A DNA stretch of 64,000 nucleotides from Pseudomonas hamedanensis (GTDB taxonomy: Bacteria; Pseudomonadota; Gammaproteobacteria; Pseudomonadales; Pseudomonadaceae), in NCBI RefSeq assembly GCF_014268595.2, contig NZ_CP077091.1, positions 1,758,501 to 1,822,500 of the forward strand, read 5' to 3'. The notes under the pieces are model-generated. The model did not search any database. It worked only from the letters and a program-made list of their open reading frames with translations, and was not told the DNA's origin. The stretch's first letter is position 1; every line of letters starts with the position of its first letter. The translations under genes were made by a program, and so were the position numbers. Below, one piece after another: positions 1 through 12,835 of this stretch.

Positions 1-1
1 C

Positions 2-211
2 GATGCGTTTGTGCCTTCGCGCTTCAGCGAACAATTGTTCAACGCCGCGCAACACCCCAAACGCCTGTTGTTGGTGCCGGGCGCCACGCACAACAACAGC
101 ATGGCGCTCGGCGGGCAGAATTACCGCAAGGCGCTTGATGCGCTGATGCAAAGCCAGCCGACGCCTCGCATCGCAGGGCCTGCGAAGCTGAAAAGCTCAA
201 ACGAGTCGTGA
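2..211 (+). CDS. alpha/beta hydrolase, C-terminal end (cut by window edge)
   Basis: This is the last ~69 residues of a protein whose start lies before the window; the frame is open from base 2. The segment LLLVPGATHNNSM looks like the strand-loop carrying the catalytic histidine at the end of an alpha/beta hydrolase of the dienelactone hydrolase or serine aminopeptidase type. It is preceded by a short helix and followed by a helical tail ending at the stop at 209-211. Substrate cannot be told from this fragment. It is convergent with the next minus-strand gene. Confidence 0.6.
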   Translation, partial: DAFVPSRFSEQLFNAAQHPKRLLLVPGATHNNSMALGGQNYRKALDALMQSQPTPRIAGPAKLKSSNES

Positions 212-272
212 CCGGGCATCGGCGTACTGCCACCCCGCTTCTTCACGAAAGGGCTGAGTGTGCCAACCCGCG

Positions 273-602
273 TTAACGCTGGGCCAACTCATGGCGTACG
301 CATTGCTCGTAATAGGTCTGCTTCACCGCTGCCGGTTTGAGTTTCGAGCTGCTGTTGTACGTCTGTTCAGTGATGCCCATCGCCGTCATGCGCATCCAGG
401 GTTGCTGAAACTTGCGCACCTGCAACTGCTTGCGCGCACCGTACAGCGAGACTCCGGACAGCTTCGATCGCTGCGCACCGGCGGCGATATCCGAACCCCA
501 TGTGCAGGCAAATCGATGACTCTTGCTCAATTCTCTCGCCTGCACTCCCGAGGCAAGAATAGCCAGGGAAAGCGTCGCAACGGTGATGACAATCGTCCGC
601 AT
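273..602 (-). CDS. small secreted protein of unknown function
   Basis: A 109-residue protein starting MRTIVITVATLSLAILASG followed by VQA, a clean Sec signal peptide with cleavage expected near residue 22. The mature part is basic and has two cysteines (in FACTWG and YEQCVRHEL) that could form one disulfide in the periplasm. No catalytic motif is recognised. It is transcribed alone on the minus strand. The opposite-strand open frame here lacks a signal peptide or ribosome site and was discarded. Function unknown; that it is a gene is fairly sure from the signal peptide. Confidence 0.6.
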   Translation of the reverse strand: MRTIVITVATLSLAILASGVQARELSKSHRFACTWGSDIAAGAQRSKLSGVSLYGARKQLQVRKFQQPWMRMTAMGITEQTYNSSSKLKPAAVKQTYYEQCVRHELAQR

Positions 603-819
603 ATAGCCAACCTAACCTTCTGAAAAAAGGCGATTTTGCCGAGGAAGCGAAACGGCGGGGGCCAGCAGTTTGCCTCCTGCTTGCGCAGCCGCGTCGACAA
701 CGTCGTTCTCTACATTGCGCTAGCGGTCATCTGGATCGTTTCGCCTGTCATGCTGAGCCAAAGCTTTCTTGCGGCGCCTGCCGCGCGCGTGGGCGGCACC
801 CTGGTATTCAATAAATGAA

Positions 820-848
820 AAAGGCCAATGTCATCGACATTGGCCTTT
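820..848 (-). terminator. intrinsic terminator, 13-bp stem
   Basis: A perfect 13-bp stem with a 3-base loop: AAAGGCCAATGTC at 820-832 pairs with GACATTGGCCTTT at 836-848. On the minus strand it is followed by a T run. It lies 28 bases downstream of the lipoprotein gene at 877-1164 and is probably its terminator. Confidence 0.85.
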
Positions 849-876
849 CTGTTTCAGCTTCGAAGGGGCTGGTTGG

Positions 877-1164
877 TCATTGCTTGTTGCACTGAGCGCC
901 CAGTCCCATTCCCATGGAACCCAAAGCAACCATCGGGCCGCTCGGCAGTTCGCACGAGTATTCCCCACCTTCGGTTTGAGCCGTATAGAAAGTTGTATTG
1001 AAGTCATTGCGGATGTTTGAAACCTTGATCACTGGTTTGCCAATGGTGGCCTGCGCGCGATTCTTGAGATCACTCTCTCCCGGCTTGACGGTCTGGCATC
1101 CAGAGACCGTGAGCGCCAATGTTGCGAATAAAGCGAGAACCGGGATAGTCCTTGATGAGTTCAT
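877..1164 (-). CDS. small lipoprotein
   Basis: A 95-residue protein. The start at 1164 (MNSSRTIPVLALFATLAL) was chosen over an in-frame upstream start because it puts the signal peptide at the N-terminus and has an AGGG ribosome site 10 bases upstream. The lipobox VSGC gives a lipidated cysteine near residue 22. The mature part contains KNRAQATIGKPVIKVSNI, and a second cysteine pair near the C-terminus may form a disulfide. Probably an outer-membrane lipoprotein; function not recognised. Single gene ended by the hairpin at 820-848. Confidence 0.75.
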   Translation of the reverse strand: MNSSRTIPVLALFATLALTVSGCQTVKPGESDLKNRAQATIGKPVIKVSNIRNDFNTTFYTAQTEGGEYSCELPSGPMVALGSMGMGLGAQCNKQ

Positions 1165-1432
1165 TACAGATCGACCCTTTTTGATTTCATACCGGAAAAA
1201 TTTTGGCAATAAGCTGCCAGGCGAAAGGACTTTACGGGCGAGCCGGGACAGGGGCAATTAGGTCGGATGTACTAATGGCTGAGGGCTAGCGTCGATTTGG
1301 CACGCCTGTCCGCAGCAAGCCGCGCCAATCAACACTTGCCCGACCTCAATCACGACCGTAGAAAAAATGAATTAGCCGCCTGATCCCTCGGTCAAGAATT
1401 ATGAACTCAGTAAATCTGACGAGGTGACAGCA

Positions 1433-1567
1433 ATGATAATCCAGGCAGAGACACTCGTAGAACTGACTGAAGCGCTTCGAGAGAGAGGCATGAAGATGGT
1501 TTCGGACGTACATTTCACTCGCGCGCCTTACCGATCCAACCATCGCTGGATTTGCATCGTAGAGTGA
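1433..1567 (+). CDS. putative 44-residue protein
   Basis: A short frame starting MIIQAETLVELTEALRERG, with a good ribosome site (GAGGTGACAGCA just before the ATG). The N-terminal half is an acidic amphipathic helix; the C-terminal half is basic (FTRAPYRSNHRW). No family is recognised. It sits alone between two larger genes. The surrounding 1165-1432 and 1568-1811 hold nothing else I can support. The strong Shine-Dalgarno is the main reason to list it. Confidence 0.4.
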   Translation: MIIQAETLVELTEALRERGMKMVSDVHFTRAPYRSNHRWICIVE

Positions 1568-1811
1568 ACGTGCTCACTACCGGTAGCTGGGTCACGCCCC
1601 ACCGCAGGCGCCGCTCACCCCTTTGAAGGCGCTTGGCTCAAGCTCGGTTTACGATTTCCGCTCGCCCCCTGCTTCGCCGCTATATGCACGAGTGTTTTCG
1701 TTTGCAACGCATTATGGCAAGTTGATCGGAGTTCCCTTGGAAGCCGAAAAATGGCACTATCGCGACCTTATGCCCCGCGCTTGCTGCCGGCAACAATTTT
1801 GAGCCAAGTCA

Positions 1812-3809
1812 ATGACCAACCCCAATATAAAATATAGAAGTGATATAGACGGCCTTCGCGCCTTGGCTGTTATTTCTGTTGTGATTTTTCACGCGTTCCC
1901 GACTCTGGTTCCTGGGGGATTCGTAGGCGTAGATATATTCTTTGTAATATCCGGTTTTTTAATCGGCACCATATTACTCAAGAGCATTGACCGAGGCACT
2001 TTTAGCTTTTCGGATTTCTACGCCCGAAGGATACGCCGAATCTTCCCAGCCTTGACGCTGGTTCTAATATCTTGCTGGGTTATTGGAAAGCTCGTCCTGT
2101 TACCGGATGAGATGACCGAACTATCCAGGCACATCGCAGCGGGCGCAGGATTCGTAGCAAACTTCGCACTCTGGTACGAGAGCGGGTATTTCGATACTGC
2201 AGCAGAGCTGAAACCATTGCTACATCTATGGTCACTAGCAATCGAAGAGCAATTCTATCTGCTATTCCCGATCATACTCTGGGCGGCATGGAAGATAAAA
2301 TTTACGGCGATCAGACTAATTGCAGCTATTGGATTAGTCTCACTGATTTTGAATCTATATTTCATAGGTATCGATCCAAATGCCACCTTCTACCTACTGC
2401 CAACCCGCGCGTGGGAGCTGCTGGCGGGCACATGGCTGGCATGGGCTTGTTTGCAGCCGTGGTGGGTATCAAAAGTCGAAGGACAGCATTACAGACTTAA
2501 GGAAGTGCTAAGCGCAACCGGCCTCGCACTCATCTTTTTCGCACTCTTCAGCTTTAAGTCTAGCGATCAGTTTCCAGGATGGCGCGCGATCCTTCCTGTG
2601 CTTGGTTCCGTTCTCCTGATAGCCGCAGGTCCTTCATCGATTATTAACCGAAGAATCTTTTCAACACGGGTAGCTGTAGCAATAGGTTTAATCAGCTTTC
2701 CGCTGTACCTCTGGCACTGGCCATTGCTTGCATTCGCCCGCATCGTCCAAAGCGAAGTACCTGACGTCGAGATAAGATCGGCAGCAGTCGTAGCATCACT
2801 ATTTCTGGCCTGGATTACTTATTCATTCATTGAAAAGCCGCTTCGCGCAGGAATACTCAAGCAGCCACGTCAAACACCTGCCTTTGTTGGATTGATGCTG
2901 GTCATCGTACTTGGCGGATTCGCATCCTATAAATACCCAGCCGCTACCCCCCTGGAAACTAAAAACGAAGTAGCCCGAGCCATCGAAAAAAATACTGCGA
3001 CTTCGCTGGCGAACTGCGCAGCCAGATTTCCAGACTGGTCCAATATGACTGACAACCCATGCCTTATCCAGGACGGCTTGATTACCAGCGCAGTCATAGG
3101 CGACTCACATGCGGCGCACCTGTTTGCTGGCCTAAGCACCTATTCCACGGCCGAGCGAGGCTTGGCTGTTTTTCCGGCAAGTTGTGCTGCGCCATTTTAC
3201 GATACGTCTACTGCGCAAAAGGATAAAGCCGCGACGAAGGTTCGTGCGAATGCCTACCGCCTTATTAATGAAGCATATGATTACGCCTCAAAAGACAGCG
3301 CCGTAGTTAACGTACTTCTTGCTCATAATCCACGGTGCTCTTATGACGACGCCGTTGATATTCAGAACCCTAGCGAGAAAGATTTCAGAAAAGCCTTGGA
3401 ATCAGGCATGAGAAGATCCTTCAAAATGCTGTCTGACGCGAAGAAAAATATTTTGGTGGTCCTGGATAACCCCAACCTTCCCTTCGACCCATCGGCCTGT
3501 ATCGCAAGACCTTTTAGAATTACCGAAAAGAATAGTGGCTGCTCGTTCCCGAGATCGGTCTACGATGAGGACAGTGTAAATTCCGCCTACAACGAAATCG
3601 TTAAACGCGTGGCGAAAGATTTTATTAACGTACATATAATCGACTTATCATCGCAGCTCTGCGATTCCGACAGTTGCTACGCTGCAAAGGGTGGAAAAGT
3701 CTTATACAACGATACGAACCATCTATCCATGTATGGCTCACAATACGTTGCTCCCTTCATTCTAAAGTCTCTTATCCACGACAAAAATGAGCGTACTACG
3801 CAACTTTAG
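1812..3809 (+). CDS. membrane O-acyltransferase fused to SGNH domain (OafA type)
   Basis: A 665-residue protein of the acyltransferase-3 family with a C-terminal SGNH domain, the layout of OafA-type enzymes that O-acetylate lipopolysaccharide or other surface glycans. Residues 1-345 start with the family signature RSDIDGLRALAV, then GVDIFFVISGFLI, and continue with about ten membrane segments. The periplasmic SGNH part starts near residue 400: GDSHAA near 430 holds the nucleophile serine and DTNHLS near 634 the Asp/His pair. The gene is AT-richer than its neighbours and stands alone, which suggests horizontal acquisition, common for surface-modification genes. The exact sugar target cannot be told. 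Confidence 0.88.
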   Translation: MTNPNIKYRSDIDGLRALAVISVVIFHAFPTLVPGGFVGVDIFFVISGFLIGTILLKSIDRGTFSFSDFYARRIRRIFPALTLVLISCWVIGKLVLLPDEMTELSRHIAAGAGFVANFALWYESGYFDTAAELKPLLHLWSLAIEEQFYLLFPIILWAAWKIKFTAIRLIAAIGLVSLILNLYFIGIDPNATFYLLPTRAWELLAGTWLAWACLQPWWVSKVEGQHYRLKEVLSATGLALIFFALFSFKSSDQFPGWRAILPVLGSVLLIAAGPSSIINRRIFSTRVAVAIGLISFPLYLWHWPLLAFARIVQSEVPDVEIRSAAVVASLFLAWITYSFIEKPLRAGILKQPRQTPAFVGLMLVIVLGGFASYKYPAATPLETKNEVARAIEKNTATSLANCAARFPDWSNMTDNPCLIQDGLITSAVIGDSHAAHLFAGLSTYSTAERGLAVFPASCAAPFYDTSTAQKDKAATKVRANAYRLINEAYDYASKDSAVVNVLLAHNPRCSYDDAVDIQNPSEKDFRKALESGMRRSFKMLSDAKKNILVVLDNPNLPFDPSACIARPFRITEKNSGCSFPRSVYDEDSVNSAYNEIVKRVAKDFINVHIIDLSSQLCDSDSCYAAKGGKVLYNDTNHLSMYGSQYVAPFILKSLIHDKNERTTQL

Positions 3810-4074
3810 TCTTGATAACAGAGAATCTGCCCTTCCCATGCCACAGTCATCCTGCGGCACGGGATCGGCCCGATTTAAGGTCTCGGAGCCGTATTGGCGA
3901 GACTCGTTGCTCTGCCACCCCTTCGACTCGAGACGGGCGAGCTCCAGCCCCGCCGAACCATAGACAGAGACGTTTTCGGCAACCCGCAAATCCCGATGGG
4001 CATTGAGCATCACCCGCGTGGACTCGATATGGTACTCATTGAGGCTGGTGGGAAATGCGGTCGATCCACTGCTG
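3810..4074 (-). other. gap with a possible gene remnant
   Basis: Between the acyltransferase and the OmpA lipoprotein the minus strand stays open in one frame and reads protein-like (for example NVSVYGSAGLELARLESKG), but it has no ribosome site or recognisable start and overlaps the end of the next gene. It may be the remains of a deleted surface protein. No terminator is evident. Confidence 0.2.
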
Positions 4075-4842
4075 TCAGCTACGGCTATCGACCGCCGACG
4101 CACCGTTGGAAATGATCACTTCAACCCGACGATTCAATTGGCGCGACTGTGCCGTCGTGTCATCTGCCACCGGATAACGCTTGCCGTAGCCCTCGGTCGC
4201 CATGCGATTCATGCCGATGCCCAAGCGTTCCAGGGCAAAAGCCACACTTTCGGCGCGGCGCTCGGAGAGTGTCTGGTTGAACGCATCGCTGCCCACGCTG
4301 TCGGTGAAGCCTTCGATGCGCACTTTGCGCTCGGGGTTGTTGATGAGGAAATCCGCCAGGCGCTGGAGGTTGCGCTGATTGCCTGGTTTGAGGCTGGCCT
4401 TGCCGGTATCGAACAGCACATCGCCAAAGGTGATCACCTCGCCGCGCGACGTCTGTTTGGCGTTCATCGCTTGCAGGGCCTTGAGCTGCTGGGTACGGAC
4501 GTCCAGGCGCACCTGGGTACGCTGCACATCAATCGTGCTCAGGCCCGCTTCGGCCTTGCGCCCGAGAATGGTCTGCTCGGCCAGGGCGATTTTCTGTCTG
4601 GCCAGATAAGCGAGCTGATCGATCTCGGGTGCACGACGGTCCTGAATCGATTTCTGCTCGGCCTTGCCCAGGGCGGTCAAGGCATCCTGGGTTTCCAGGG
4701 CGGCCAGGGTGCTCGACTCTGGTTTGCTCTGGAGGTCCGAGAAGCGCTGGCGGACCTCGACCAATTGCGGGTTTTCGGGGGTTGCCGCGCAGCCGGTCAA
4801 TACCAGGGCGAATACGCAAGTGGCAGGAAACAGAATACGCAT
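4075..4842 (-). CDS. DUF4398/OmpA-domain lipoprotein
   Basis: A 255-residue lipoprotein: signal peptide MRILFPATCVFALVLTGC with lipobox LTGC. Residues ~20-135 are helical, Gln/Ala-rich and resemble the DUF4398 stretch of the preceding gene product. Residues ~138-245 are an OmpA C-terminal peptidoglycan-binding domain with the motif FTDSVGSDAFNQTLSERRA and a final NRRVEVII. It should tether the outer membrane to peptidoglycan. It follows the 4853-5269 gene by 10 bases in the same direction, so the two are almost certainly co-transcribed and may form one envelope assembly. Confidence 0.88.
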   Translation of the reverse strand: MRILFPATCVFALVLTGCAATPENPQLVEVRQRFSDLQSKPESSTLAALETQDALTALGKAEQKSIQDRRAPEIDQLAYLARQKIALAEQTILGRKAEAGLSTIDVQRTQVRLDVRTQQLKALQAMNAKQTSRGEVITFGDVLFDTGKASLKPGNQRNLQRLADFLINNPERKVRIEGFTDSVGSDAFNQTLSERRAESVAFALERLGIGMNRMATEGYGKRYPVADDTTAQSRQLNRRVEVIISNGASAVDSRS

Positions 4843-4852
4843 GGAACAGTCC

Positions 4853-5269
4853 TCAGTTGGAAAGCGTGGTGGCGGGTGTCAGACCAGCATTGGGAGCCTG
4901 GAGCATTTCCTGCTTGAGCACCTGGAGGCCGGCCTGGGCAGCCTGCAATTCCTTCTGCAATTTCGCCGTGCGCGCCATGCGCTCGGCCAGCGCCGCATCC
5001 ACTTCGATCTGCTCGGCCAGACCTCTGGCCTGCCCGTAGTTCTTTTCGCCGAGCGCGCGTTCCATTTGCATGGTTTTGTCCTGCGCGGTCCGCATGGGCA
5101 CCGGTGCGTACTGCGTTGCCCCTGCCGAAACCGCCCGGTTCAGGGCGTTTCTAGCCAGGGAAACCTGCTCGTCCGGTGCCGGTGCGCTAGCGCAAGCGCT
5201 GAGCAAGACCGTCCCCGCGAGCAAGAAAGACCAACGAAGGGCTCGCCGACGTACATGGTGGATACTCAT
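4853..5269 (-). CDS. DUF4398-type lipoprotein
   Basis: A 138-residue protein with an extended basic N-terminus (MSIHHVRRRALRWSF), a hydrophobic core and lipobox LSAC. The mature part is a long alpha helix rich in Ala, Gln and Glu (heptad-like from ~35 to 125), the pattern of DUF4398 proteins. It is the first gene of a pair with the OmpA-domain lipoprotein only 10 bases downstream. Function is unknown; the pairing suggests a periplasmic helical partner for the peptidoglycan-bound protein. Confidence 0.8.
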   Translation of the reverse strand: MSIHHVRRRALRWSFLLAGTVLLSACASAPAPDEQVSLARNALNRAVSAGATQYAPVPMRTAQDKTMQMERALGEKNYGQARGLAEQIEVDAALAERMARTAKLQKELQAAQAGLQVLKQEMLQAPNAGLTPATTLSN

Positions 5270-5497
5270 CGAATTCTCCAGACTTCTGACCAGATATGTG
5301 CAAAAGAGGCAGTCATGAGTCCGTTGCAGGCATCGTCGGGGAAGACGACAGCGTGTTAGCCAAGACGGACACCGACCGCCGTGCTTGACGCGGTAAATGT
5401 CGTCTCAGTTTCAGCTTGAGCGGCACCTGAACACTATGAGACTTGTCTCGATTTTCAGGGCGCAGGGCCAACGTTCAGTCCGTTGCACGCAGGTGAT

Positions 5498-9172
<3,675 letters not shown>

Positions 9173-9259
9173 AGGACCCCGCGGCAAAGATTGTGGTTGG
9201 ACCATTCTTGAGGTCACTTGGGCGGAAAATACCAGGACAGGCCGTCCCGGCAGCATCAT

Positions 9260-9895
9260 TCAGGGCGTCGTGATGAGCGCGTTGCGCTTGGCGAGATCGG
9301 CCAGTTCAACCACGCTGCGAACTCTCAGCTTGGCGAGGATATTGGTTTTATGGGTGCTGATGGTCTTGCTGCTGAGCATCATGGTTTCGCCGATAGTCTT
9401 GTTACTCAGCCCTTGAGCCAACTGCTGCAACACCGCCAGTTCCCGATCGGTAAGGCTGGCGACCCGGTCCGCTTCGGTGGCCTCGATGTCCGACTTGCGC
9501 ACCGAATCGGCGCTGACGCTGGGGAAGTAGTTATAGCCCCTCATGACTGCCCGCACCGCGCTCAACAGATCATCGAGTTCCTCGGATTTGTACACGTAAC
9601 CGGCAGCACCGGCGTGCATGCAGCGCTGGGAATAGAGATCCGGTTTTTGCGAGGTCAGCATGACGATTTTCAGGGAAGGCAGGTCGTTTCGCAGGCGCGT
9701 GATGACTTTGACCCCGTCCAGCCGCGGCATGCCGATATCGAGAATCAGCAGATCGGGCCTCAATTCCAGGGCCATTTGTATGGCATCCGCACCGTTTCCG
9801 GCCTCTGCGATCACCTTATGGCCGTCTCTGGTGAGCAAGGTCTTTACCGCCCAACGGACGATGGGATGATCATCGGCAATTAATACCCGATACAT
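9260..9895 (-). CDS. NarL/BvgA-type response regulator
   Basis: A 211-residue regulator: receiver domain (acidic pair DD at 8-9, phospho-Asp 53 in LILDIGMPRLDG, Lys in YVYKSEEL) and a LuxR-type helix-turn-helix (LTDRELAVLQQLAQGLSNKT). The start MYRVLIADDHP at 9895 was preferred over an upstream in-frame ATG because AGGAGCG sits right before it. Its stop codon abuts an in-frame start for the hybrid kinase, so the two are co-translated as an EvgA/EvgS-like pair. It lies downstream of the type I exporter genes but is separated from them by the terminator at 9939-9978. Confidence 0.9.
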   Translation of the reverse strand: MYRVLIADDHPIVRWAVKTLLTRDGHKVIAEAGNGADAIQMALELRPDLLILDIGMPRLDGVKVITRLRNDLPSLKIVMLTSQKPDLYSQRCMHAGAAGYVYKSEELDDLLSAVRAVMRGYNYFPSVSADSVRKSDIEATEADRVASLTDRELAVLQQLAQGLSNKTIGETMMLSSKTISTHKTNILAKLRVRSVVELADLAKRNALITTP

Positions 9896-9938
9896 AAACG
9901 CTCCTGCTCCTGCTTCTTGTTGATCCTGAGCAGCGTCC

Positions 9939-9978
9939 AAAAACCGCAGCCTCGAACACGATTATAGAGCGAGGCTGC
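9939..9978 (-). terminator. intrinsic terminator after the type I exporter genes
   Basis: GCAGCCTCG at 9946-9954 pairs with CGAGGCTGC at 9970-9978 (9-bp stem, 15-base loop); on the minus strand the stem is followed by GG and a five-T run. It should end the exporter transcript before the regulator gene. Confidence 0.7.
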
Positions 9979-10109
9979 GCGCCCATCGCCCTGGCCGACA
10001 GGGATGTTTGCCGGGACACCGCGAACGCATCATAGCTGACTGCGCCAACGGCGGCGGCCCCGTTCTTTTCAACGAGCCCTGCCCTGCGCTGCGATCCGTT
10101 GCGCCGCCG

Positions 10110-11591
10110 TCATGGCTGCGAACCGCGCAGCCAGCCGGCCAGCACACCCGCTCCGGCGTATTGACGGAAGATCGCCTGGTAGCCATCGAAGCGATTGGTG
10201 ATTTCGCTCACCTGATTACCGTAGTGATCGTTCTCGGCGATCAACACATCCAGCAAGGTGCGCTTGCCCAGGTGATACCACTGCTCGTAAAACGCCAGGC
10301 GAATCCGTTCCGACTCGACGGTGAGGTCACGATAGAGTTCGGCACGCTCAAGCAATGTGCGCGCGTCGTGGTCGGCGGTGCGCACGCGGTATTCCAGGTC
10401 CAGACGTTGTTGTTCGGTCTCCTGCCGACTGGCTTCGGCGCGTTGCAATGCCGCGCGCTCCGACGCCCGTGCCGAACCGCCACGGAAAGCGCCCCAAGTG
10501 ACCGCCAACGAGGTTTGCCACGGTTGCTCCCGTCCCAGCGCGTCATCGGCGGTGGTCTTGCTGATCACCCAGTTCAGCTGTGGCAGCGAAGAGGAACGTA
10601 CCACCTGTGCCTGCAGCTCCGCCGACTCGGTGCGTGCCTTGGCCTGATGGATCGTGGGGTGATCCTCGGTCCGCGCCAGCAGGTTATCGAGGTTGGCCAG
10701 GCGAATATTCCACTCTCTGGTTCGCGGAATCAGCAGCGGCCGTTCCCCCACCAGTTTGCGCAGGTTGATCTCGGCATCCCGGGCGCGGGTCTGGGCCGTA
10801 TCGCGTGCCGCCTGAGCCTGGAGCAAACGCGCCTTGGCCTGGGTCAATTCACTGGCCCGGCCTTTGTCCACCGCGACAATGCCGGCGAGCATTCTGACCA
10901 GCTCGTCCATGCGATCGACGAACTGCTGGCTGATATCGATGATGATGCGCTGCTTACCCAACTCGACCATCGTGGTGGTGACGTCATACGCCGACGCTTC
11001 CAGTTCCGCTTCGATACCCGAACTGGCGGCCTTGGACAGGTGCCGGCGGCTCTCGATGGTTTTACTGATCCGGCCCCAGTCATAGATCGGGGTGGTCACA
11101 TTCATGTTGATGCCGCTGCTGCTCGGCGACTCACCGTCGGCACCGGAACCGAACCTGGCTGCCTTCGACTGGGTTCCCAGATCGACCTGCGGCCAACGCT
11201 GCCCCTTGGCTTCGTCGACGTCGGCTTCGGCTGCCTCATGCTCGGCCAGTGCCCGTTGCACCTGCGGGCTGCGTTCGGCAGCGGCTTGTACCGCGCGGTA
11301 GAACATCTCGCGCAGTTCCTTTTCCGAGGGACCGGCGGCGGCCGCGGTCCTGGCGGCCAGGCGCGGTGGCAACGCCGCGGTGGCCAGGGCTGACACACCC
11401 GGCACCGCGTCCGTTGCGGTGCTGGCTCCGGTCGAGGTGAACGTCAGCGTGTCGGCATGCACCGGCATCGACCAGGCCTGAGCGAGTAGCCACACGATCA
11501 CCAGCCACAGCGTGGGCAGACGAACAAAACGCGCAAAAGGTCCTGCTGCGGCGCGGCGTGAGCGCGCGCAGTACGGTTGAATCTGAGTCAT
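10110..11591 (-). CDS. TolC-family outer membrane component of type I secretion
   Basis: A 493-residue TolC-type channel. After an N-terminal hydrophobic segment (LWLVIVWLLAQAWSMPVHA, cleavage near residue 46) come two outer-membrane efflux protein repeats rich in long helices, with the usual LDVLIAENDHYGNQ near the C-terminus. It completes the exporter with the HlyD adaptor, whose stop lies 2 bases upstream of this start, and the ABC protein; all three are co-directional. The substrate is most likely the large Ig-repeat adhesin encoded nearby (LapE or LapH-like role, inferred from position). Confidence 0.9.
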   Translation of the reverse strand: MTQIQPYCARSRRAAAGPFARFVRLPTLWLVIVWLLAQAWSMPVHADTLTFTSTGASTATDAVPGVSALATAALPPRLAARTAAAAGPSEKELREMFYRAVQAAAERSPQVQRALAEHEAAEADVDEAKGQRWPQVDLGTQSKAARFGSGADGESPSSSGINMNVTTPIYDWGRISKTIESRRHLSKAASSGIEAELEASAYDVTTTMVELGKQRIIIDISQQFVDRMDELVRMLAGIVAVDKGRASELTQAKARLLQAQAARDTAQTRARDAEINLRKLVGERPLLIPRTREWNIRLANLDNLLARTEDHPTIHQAKARTESAELQAQVVRSSSLPQLNWVISKTTADDALGREQPWQTSLAVTWGAFRGGSARASERAALQRAEASRQETEQQRLDLEYRVRTADHDARTLLERAELYRDLTVESERIRLAFYEQWYHLGKRTLLDVLIAENDHYGNQVSEITNRFDGYQAIFRQYAGAGVLAGWLRGSQP

Positions 11592-11593
11592 GG

Positions 11594-12835
11594 TTATCGC
11601 TCCCGGAAGGCTTCGCGTGCCTTGAGCACGGGCTTGAGCAAGTAATCGAGAATGGTTTTTTCGCCGGTGCGGATTTCCACCGAGGCGACCATCCCGGGGA
11701 TGATCGGCAAGGCTTTGCCGCCGGCATTCAGTTCGCTGCTGTCGGTCAGTACCAGCACCCGGTAATAGGTATCGTCGGGACGCCCGGCGGCGGCCTTTTG
11801 ATCATCTTTCAGAGTGTCGGGACTGATGTGCTCGACCGTGCCTTTCAAGCCGCCATAAATGGCGTAGTCATAGGCTGTGATCTTCACCGTTGCCGGCAGA
11901 CCGGGGTGCAGAAACGCAACATCCGAAGGCCTGATCTTGCCTTCCACCAGCAGTTGTTCTTCCAGCGGCACGATTTCCAGAATGTGCTCGCCGGGCTGGA
12001 TCACCCCGCCGATGGTATTGACCCGCACGTTCTTCACCGTGCCGCGTACCGGTGCGGTGATGGTGGTGCGTTCGACGATGTCCGCCCGCCCGACCAGGTT
12101 CTCGCTGGTCTGCGACAGCTCAAGCTCAAGCTTGGCCAACTCGGAGTTGGCATCGGCCTGGAATTTGTTGGTGCGCTCGACCATCTGCGATTTGATCTCG
12201 TTGGCCTGGCGCTGAATGCGCAGCAGCTCCACTTCGGACATCAAGCCTTTGGCGGCCAACGGCTGGGCCAGGCGCACTTCGCGACTGGACAAGGCATAGC
12301 TGCGCTGCAACGCGTTGATGCTTTCATCCAGCGCCCGTTTACGGGCGTTGTAGGCGCGGGTTTCCTGGGCGACGACGGTCGGGTCCTGCCTGACCATTTC
12401 GTCGAATTCGAGCGGCTGCTGGTATGCCTCGGAGCGCAGCCGTGCAATCGAAGCCTTGAGGCCGATCACCTTCGACAGCGCCTCGCGGTAGCTGGACTGC
12501 GCACGGGTCGGGTCGATCTTGAGCAAGACCTCGCCCTTCTCGACGATCGCGCCTTCGCGCACGTTCATTTCCGCAAGAATGCCGCCCTCCAGGCTCTGAA
12601 TCACTTGCTCGCGGCTCAGGGAAATAATCTTCGCCTCGCCCTGGGTGATTTCTTCCACCCGGGCGAAGGACGCCCAGACCAGGCCACCGACCAACACCGC
12701 GGCAATCAGATACAGCACCAGTTTGGAACCCGGCGTCGTCTGGGTCAGCAACGACTCTTGCACATCATTCATGAAGGCGGCATCGCCCGGCTTGAGGTCC
12801 GGAGCGCCTTTACCGCGCAGGAATTGACCGATCAT
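11594..12835 (-). CDS. HlyD-family type I secretion adaptor
   Basis: A 413-residue periplasmic adaptor: one N-terminal membrane helix (KLVLYLIAAVLVGGLVWASF), lipoyl/barrel segment starting EEITQGEAKIISLSREQVIQ, a long coiled-coil hairpin (~100-260) and a beta-barrel end, with the family signature IVPLEEQLLVEGKI. It bridges the ABC transporter and the TolC channel. The start overlaps the ABC gene stop by 4 bases (ATGA), so translation is coupled. Resembles LapC/LapI-type adaptors of Pseudomonas adhesin exporters. Confidence 0.92.
   Translation of the reverse strand: MIGQFLRGKGAPDLKPGDAAFMNDVQESLLTQTTPGSKLVLYLIAAVLVGGLVWASFARVEEITQGEAKIISLSREQVIQSLEGGILAEMNVREGAIVEKGEVLLKIDPTRAQSSYREALSKVIGLKASIARLRSEAYQQPLEFDEMVRQDPTVVAQETRAYNARKRALDESINALQRSYALSSREVRLAQPLAAKGLMSEVELLRIQRQANEIKSQMVERTNKFQADANSELAKLELELSQTSENLVGRADIVERTTITAPVRGTVKNVRVNTIGGVIQPGEHILEIVPLEEQLLVEGKIRPSDVAFLHPGLPATVKITAYDYAIYGGLKGTVEHISPDTLKDDQKAAAGRPDDTYYRVLVLTDSSELNAGGKALPIIPGMVASVEIRTGEKTILDYLLKPVLKAREAFRER

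Noticed and set aside
636..818. 60-residue plus-strand frame with a hydrophobic stretch
   Set aside because: No ribosome site, ends inside the lipoprotein terminator region; not convincing as a gene.
3762..4103. 113-residue minus-strand frame
   Set aside because: Overlaps both neighbours and lacks a ribosome site; kept only as a possible remnant.
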